Source: Acidobacteriota bacterium
Lineage (GTDB): Bacteria > Acidobacteriota > Terriglobia > Acidiferrales > UBA7541
Assembly (NCBI GenBank): GCA_003161195.1
Contig: PMOV01000192.1
Location: 1-9,903, forward strand
Direction: 5' to 3'
Length of the DNA: 9,903 nt
Under the pieces are notes generated by a model. It was not told where the DNA came from. It ran no database searches and was given only the letters and a program-made list of their open reading frames with translations. The position numbers and the translations under genes are program-made. Shown in pieces: positions 6,910-9,903 of this stretch; position 1 is the first letter of the stretch, and each line of letters opens with the position of its first letter.

Positions 6910-8883
6910 TTACGGCGGGTGGGGCAGGGTTACCACGCAACGGGTGCCGTGATCGTTTTTGCTGGGGCTGCGAATTTCCAGAGCGCCGCCAGCCTCGGCG
7001 ACGCGGCGGTCCACGATCGTTAGCCCGAGACCAGTACCTTGCGTTTTGGTAGTGAAAAAGGGCTGCAGGACTCTGGATTGGAGAACTTGGGGAATTCCCG
7101 GACCGTCGTCTTCTACGATGATTTTGCAGAACCCAGGAACGGTGTCTAGTCTGACATCCAGCGAACCACCAGCGGGCGTGGCTTCAAGGGCGTTTAGGGC
7201 CAGGTTCGAGACGATGTCGTGGACGGTATCGCTGACGGCGGCTACCCGGAAAGGCAACATGGGCGCCGAAACGCGCACTGTGATGCCCCGGCGCAGTGCT
7301 TCGTGATGCAGTACGCGGAGCACTTCGTCCACGACTTGCAGTGCATCGCACCCGGTGGCGCCTGGCTCTCCGAGGAACGTGGGGCGGCTGAACTGCAGGA
7401 GTTGGCTGAGGGTGGCCGAGAGGCGATTGATTTCTTGCAGGACCATGTTGGTTTCGGCGCGGACGGAGGCCGGCACTTCGCCGTTTTCCATTTGCACCTG
7501 CAGGATGGTTTTGATGGAGCCTAGCGGGTTTTTCAGGTTGTGCGAGATGCTGGCGGCCATTTGGCCCAGGGCGGCGAGACGCTCGCGTTCCGCTAATTCT
7601 CGCTCGAGGCGCAATTTTTCATCGATCAAACGACACAAATCCAGCGCGCCGGGCAATTGTTCGGACAAATATTCGAGCCCGGCCAGCGTTTCGCCGGAGA
7701 GCATCGCTCCGTGAGAACGGACGCGCAGTTCGCCGATAGACCGGCCAGCGTGCTGGATGGGAAAGTGCTCAAAGTTGGCGAGGCTTTCGCTGGCCGTCGC
7801 AGTGTTCGGCGGAAGGTTTTCATCGTTCTGATATAGGACGAGGTGTACTTCGGCCAACTGGAGCTGCTCGCGCATCCACGGTTCGGAGAAGGCTTGCAAT
7901 TTGGCCAGGTCTCCGAGACGCGCGATTTCCTGGATGGGGACCATCAGGCGCTGCGTGCGGTCCATTTCGCTGACGGCGGCCTGGCGCAGGGTGGCGCGCA
8001 AGAGGCGCTGCAACGGTTCAAAGAAGGCTACCGGCAGGAAGAGCAAGATGGCGGCGGTGCTTTCAGGCGGAATGCCCTTCGCGAGCCACAGGCTCACCCG
8101 GCGCACAAGTGCGAGGTACAGAAGCGCCAGGAACGTGCCAAATACGGCGTAGATCAGATTGCGCTGCCGGCCAATCTGCAGAAAATTGAAGCGTTGAACG
8201 TTGCGCACCAGCGCGCCCAGCGGAACGAGCGGCACCGCAGCGAGGAAGATGCTGACCCCGAAGTGAAAGTCGGCATTGAAATCGGCGGCCAGTTGAATGG
8301 CTCCGATGCCGATGACGGCGATGGGTAAGGCGTAGACGAGGGAGCGGTGAAAGCGCTTTTGCTGCTGGTCTGGTGCGGAAGCGGCGAAGAACCACTGCCA
8401 TGCGGCGGCGGCTACAAGGGAGGCTACGAGCCAGATTTTGTAGGCCAGGCCGAGTTCATTTGCCGGGGTGAGGAAATCGAAGGAGGCAGTGGACCGACGA
8501 AGAAGCGGGACTAGATGCGGCACGAAATACAACAGCGGAGCATAGGCGGCGACGAGCCAGGAGAGTTTGGCGGCGCGGCGATGGAAGATGTTGCGGATGG
8601 CGGCGTATTCGATCTGGAGATGCAACAGGAGCGCGGGGATGAGGGTCAAGCCCACGCAGAGAAAAAACCAGGCAAAAAGTTCGAGATCGGCCGGCGGGGC
8701 GGCGAAATAGGCCTGCGCATTGAATTCGAGGAGCGAGGCACCGTAAAAAAAGAACAGCGCGAGGCAGAGAAAGAAGAGGATGCGTTCGAAGTTGCGCTGG
8801 CGGCGGTGGCCGAGAATCACCACCATCCAGAAGAAGGCGAGCAGGGTGCCAGCAGTAAAAACGATAAATTGAATGTACAGCAT
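6910..8883 (-). CDS. Membrane-bound sensor histidine kinase with polytopic N-terminal domain
   Basis: This is a sensor kinase that autophosphorylates a histidine and passes the phosphate to the adjacent NtrC-type regulator. The N-terminal ~290 residues hold about eight or nine hydrophobic segments (near 4-25, 35-53, 67-88, 106-127, 148-168, 181-200, 207-226, 242-260, 274-290) with only short loops, so it likely senses something in or at the membrane rather than with a large periplasmic domain. A soluble region (about 315-430) is of GAF-like size and position but has no motif I can confirm. Then come a coiled linker (ERELAERERLAALGQM), the H-box with H448 in SISHNLKNPLGS, the N-box NLALNALEAT (N560/N564), G1 DDGPGIP, the F-box PFFTTK and G2 GTGLGL (616-621). 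The architecture recalls PrsK-type kinases that pair with sigma-54 regulators, but this is only resemblance. The ATG at 8883 is preceded by GGAGAA at a rather long 12-14 bases. It is first in the minus-strand run. Confidence 0.93.
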   Translation of the reverse strand: MLYIQFIVFTAGTLLAFFWMVVILGHRRQRNFERILFFLCLALFFFYGASLLEFNAQAYFAAPPADLELFAWFFLCVGLTLIPALLLHLQIEYAAIRNIFHRRAAKLSWLVAAYAPLLYFVPHLVPLLRRSTASFDFLTPANELGLAYKIWLVASLVAAAAWQWFFAASAPDQQQKRFHRSLVYALPIAVIGIGAIQLAADFNADFHFGVSIFLAAVPLVPLGALVRNVQRFNFLQIGRQRNLIYAVFGTFLALLYLALVRRVSLWLAKGIPPESTAAILLFLPVAFFEPLQRLLRATLRQAAVSEMDRTQRLMVPIQEIARLGDLAKLQAFSEPWMREQLQLAEVHLVLYQNDENLPPNTATASESLANFEHFPIQHAGRSIGELRVRSHGAMLSGETLAGLEYLSEQLPGALDLCRLIDEKLRLERELAERERLAALGQMAASISHNLKNPLGSIKTILQVQMENGEVPASVRAETNMVLQEINRLSATLSQLLQFSRPTFLGEPGATGCDALQVVDEVLRVLHHEALRRGITVRVSAPMLPFRVAAVSDTVHDIVSNLALNALEATPAGGSLDVRLDTVPGFCKIIVEDDGPGIPQVLQSRVLQPFFTTKTQGTGLGLTIVDRRVAEAGGALEIRSPSKNDHGTRCVVTLPHPP

Positions 8884-9059
8884 CGAGAAAACTGGTTCTC
8901 CAGGCCAAAGCGAGCTGAAAGTCGAAGCTTAAACTGAGGAGGGGAGCAGGGCAACGGCCAAGTGCATCATTTATCTTGCACCACTTAAACTACTGATAAT
9001 AATAGGCTTGAGTGGATATTAAATATGAGTGGAAAACACTCAAGGTGTCGAAATTGGGC
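8884..9059. promoter_or_regulatory. Divergent intergenic region upstream of kinase and groES genes
   Basis: The spacer between the divergent kinase and groES genes must hold the promoter of the minus-strand run, but I cannot pick out a convincing -35/-10 pair for it. It is more AT-rich than its surroundings from about 8965 to 9055. Visible structures are a short dyad, GTGCA at 8962-8966 with TGCAC at 8977-8981, and the larger dyad cluster at 9007-9044 listed separately. The part next to the kinase start has a small CTGG...CCAG dyad (about 8892-8903). Confidence 0.5.
9007..9044. promoter_or_regulatory. GAGTG/CACTC dyad cluster upstream of the groES promoter
   Basis: A perfect 8-bp inverted repeat, CTTGAGTG at 9007-9014 and CACTCAAG at 9037-9044, encloses a second half-site. 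TGAGTGGA occurs twice as a direct repeat (9009-9016 and 9026-9033, 17 bp apart); the second copy also pairs as GAGTG-GAAAA-CACTC (9027-9041). Between the copies lies the palindrome ATATT-A-AATAT (9016-9026). It ends about 16 bp before the proposed groES -35 box, a typical activator position. The cognate protein is unknown; it could serve groES, the kinase gene, or both. Confidence 0.5.
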
Positions 9060-9088
9060 TTGATTAGGAGGGAAAAGGCTGCTATATT
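9060..9088 (+). promoter_or_regulatory. Sigma-70-type promoter of groES-groEL
   Basis: TTGATT at 9060-9065 (-35) and TATATT at 9083-9088 (-10) are separated by exactly 17 bp and match the housekeeping consensus at 4/6 and 5/6 positions. Transcription would start near 9095, inside the CIRCE element, leaving an 85-base leader before the groES start. The -10 box overlaps the left CIRCE arm by two bases, the usual arrangement for HrcA repression. Confidence 0.7.
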
Positions 9089-9113
9089 AGCAATCGGATG
9101 CGAGGAGTGCTAA
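9087..9113. promoter_or_regulatory. CIRCE operator (HrcA binding site)
   Basis: The element reads TTAGCAATC, nine bases, GAGTGCTAA. This is the CIRCE inverted repeat (TTAGCACTC-N9-GAGTGCTAA) with a perfect right arm, a perfect 9-base spacer length and one mismatch in the left arm (C to A at 9093). CIRCE is bound by the HrcA repressor, which loses activity when GroEL is titrated by unfolded proteins, so it predicts heat-shock induction of groESL. No hrcA gene is in the window. Confidence 0.93.
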
Positions 9114-9165
9114 TAACCTCAGTCGCCTCGCTCCACAGCACTTCAACTGCATAGCTTACCTAAAC

Positions 9166-9170
9166 GGAGG
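9166..9170 (+). promoter_or_regulatory. Shine-Dalgarno site of groES
   Basis: GGAGG lies 10 bases before the ATG at 9181 and fixes this start. It is a strong site, as expected for an abundant chaperonin. Confidence 0.8.
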
Positions 9171-9180
9171 AATTACGAAG

Positions 9181-9501
9181 ATGGCAGTCAATCTCACGCC
9201 GCTGCACGACAAAGTGATCGTGAAGCGCATTGAAGAAAAAGAAAGCGTCAAGGGCGGCATCATCATTCCGGATTCCGCAAAAGAAAAGCAACAGGAAGGC
9301 GAAGTCATCGCCGTCGGCCCCGGCCGGCGCGAGAAGGGCGAGCTGCATCCGCTGGACGTAAAAGTTGGCGACCGCGTCATCTTCGGGAAGTATTCCGGGA
9401 CGGACATCAAGGTGGAAGACGAAGAGTATCTCATCCTGGCGGAGACGGACATTCTGGCCAAGCTGAGCGGCGCGACTAAGGCGGCCGGCGGCAAGAAGTA
9501 A
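9181..9501 (+). CDS. groES: Co-chaperonin GroES (Hsp10)
   Basis: GroES is the heptameric lid that closes the GroEL folding chamber in the cytosol. The 106-residue product has the full family layout: N-terminal LTPLHDKVIVKRIE, the mobile loop around residues 17-35 with the hydrophobic GGIIIPDSA contact segment that docks on GroEL, the roof-loop region after GEVIAVGPG, then VGDRVIFGKYSGTDIK and EYLILAETDILA. It is about ten residues longer than the common ~96, owing to a Gly/Ala/Lys tail (SGATKAAGGKK) of unknown role. Start and expression signals are strong: GGAGG 10 bases upstream, a sigma-70 promoter and CIRCE. groEL follows after 163 bp, an unusually long and structured spacer. Confidence 0.98.
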   Translation: MAVNLTPLHDKVIVKRIEEKESVKGGIIIPDSAKEKQQEGEVIAVGPGRREKGELHPLDVKVGDRVIFGKYSGTDIKVEDEEYLILAETDILAKLSGATKAAGGKK

Positions 9502-9524
9502 CGGTTCGGGGCATTTTCCGAATC

Positions 9525-9624
9525 TGTAGTGGCGAATCTTTAGATTCGCGGTTGTGAGTGACAGGTCGATGTTTCAGTGAAACATCGGCAAGGTAAAGAT
9601 GCCCCCCTAAAGGGCGGTGCTACA
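9525..9624 (+). repeat. Multi-hairpin intergenic repeat between groES and groEL
   Basis: A 100-bp unit is bounded by TGTAG (9525-9529) and its inverse CTACA (9620-9624). Inside are three consecutive hairpins: GCGAATCT with AGATTCGC (9532-9549, perfect 8-bp arms), CGATGTTTCA with TGAAACATCG (9567-9587, perfect 10-bp arms around one base), and a GC-rich CCCT...AGGG stem-loop (about 9601-9616). No open frame of interest lies in it. It looks like an interspersed palindromic element rather than part of the ancestral groESL operon. In mRNA it would put three stem-loops between the two genes and could affect processing or the groES:groEL ratio. None of the stems is followed by a T-run, so simple termination is unlikely. 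Confidence 0.75.
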
Positions 9625-9650
9625 AAGTCAAAAGATTACGAAAGAAAATC

Positions 9651-9656
9651 AGGAGG
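9651..9656 (+). promoter_or_regulatory. Shine-Dalgarno site of groEL
   Basis: AGGAGG, a near-perfect anti-16S match, lies 8 bases before the groEL ATG at 9665 and lies beyond the hairpin element, leaving the ribosome site free of its stems. Confidence 0.85.
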
Positions 9657-9664
9657 AATCACAG

Positions 9665-9903
9665 ATGGCGAAGCAAATTGTAACCGGTGAAGCGTCGCGA
9701 CAGGCGATTTTGCGTGGCGTGAACGCTTTGGCCGATGCGGTGAAAATTACCCTCGGTCCCAAGGGCCGCAACGCGGTCATTGAGAAGAAGTTAGGCGCGC
9801 CGATCATCACCAAGGACGGCGTGACGGTAGCAAAAGAAATCGAACTGCGCGATCCGCTCGAGAACATGGGCGCGCAGATGGTACGCGAAGTAGCTTCAAA
9901 GAC
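9665..9903 (+). CDS. groEL: Chaperonin GroEL (Hsp60), N-terminal part (3' end outside window)
   Basis: GroEL forms the double-ring ATP-driven folding chamber that works with GroES. The first 79 codons are present and the frame runs off the right edge. They cover the start of the equatorial domain: the N-terminal MAKQIVTGEASR, the phosphate-binding TLGPKGRNAV segment (about 29-38), and ITKDGVTVAKEI (about 48-59) with the Asp (D51) equivalent to the nucleotide-contacting Asp of E. coli GroEL, then the conserved NMGAQMVREVASK. The ATG at 9665 has AGGAGG 8 bases upstream. It lies downstream of groES under the same CIRCE-controlled promoter, but 163 bp away, with a hairpin repeat in between. Confidence 0.98.
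   Translation, partial: MAKQIVTGEASRQAILRGVNALADAVKITLGPKGRNAVIEKKLGAPIITKDGVTVAKEIELRDPLENMGAQMVREVASK

Noticed and set aside
8126..8140. Minus-strand TGGCAC-N5-TGGC inside the kinase gene
   Set aside because: Imperfect -12 element in the middle of a coding region with no gene start downstream at a sensible distance.
8515..8937. Plus-strand open frame of 140 codons opposite the kinase N-terminus
   Set aside because: Shadow of the membrane region on the other strand; charged Glu/Lys/Arg-rich translation is what reverse-complemented Leu/Phe-rich codons give.
1..9903. CRISPR array, tRNA, rRNA, prophage or insertion sequence
   Set aside because: No regular spacer-repeat pattern, cloverleaf-like sequence with a CCA or T-loop motif, transposase or integrase motif was seen on either strand.

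Overview
The window is ordinary high-GC bacterial chromosome, gene-dense on both strands. Protein style, the frequent GTG/TTG starts, the TGTAG...CTACA-bounded hairpin repeat next to groES, and a CIRCE-controlled groES-groEL locus together suggest a soil Acidobacteriota (Terriglobia/Koribacter-like) genome. That assignment is inference from memory of such genomes; no rRNA or other marker is present. I see no tRNA, rRNA, CRISPR, transposase, integrase or phage gene.

Layout. (1) Positions 1-2156, plus strand: the 3' end of ftsY (SRP receptor GTPase), then ribD (bifunctional deaminase/reductase) and ribE (riboflavin synthase), which overlap by 20 bp. (2) 2157-2320: a short gap between convergent genes holding a 7-bp tandem repeat. 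(3) 2321-8883, minus strand: a tight five-gene run, read from high to low coordinates as membrane histidine kinase, NtrC-type sigma-54-dependent response regulator, MobA-type nucleotidyltransferase, MlaF/Ttg2A-type ABC ATPase, and APC-family amino acid permease. Gaps are 92, 51, 16 and -4 bp, so a single operon is plausible. (4) 8884-9180: a divergent intergenic region with a dyad-rich AT patch, a sigma-70 promoter and a CIRCE operator. (5) 9181-9903, plus strand: groES, a 163-bp spacer filled by a multi-hairpin repeat, and the 5' end of groEL.

How the genes work together. ftsY-ribD-ribE is a housekeeping block; RibD carries out the second and third steps and RibE the last step of riboflavin synthesis. 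The kinase/regulator pair should sense an unknown signal and activate sigma-54 promoters; its targets cannot be read from this window. The three genes downstream (molybdenum cofactor nucleotide attachment, a lipid-transport-type ATPase without its permease, an amino acid transporter) have no obvious shared pathway. groESL is the chaperonin operon, probably repressed by HrcA at CIRCE.

I find no clear new biological system. The most interesting signals are the family of hairpins with different stems but similar tips in two intergenic gaps, the repeated GAGTG/CACTC dyad upstream of the groES promoter, and the orphan ABC ATPase with an altered signature motif translationally coupled to a permease.
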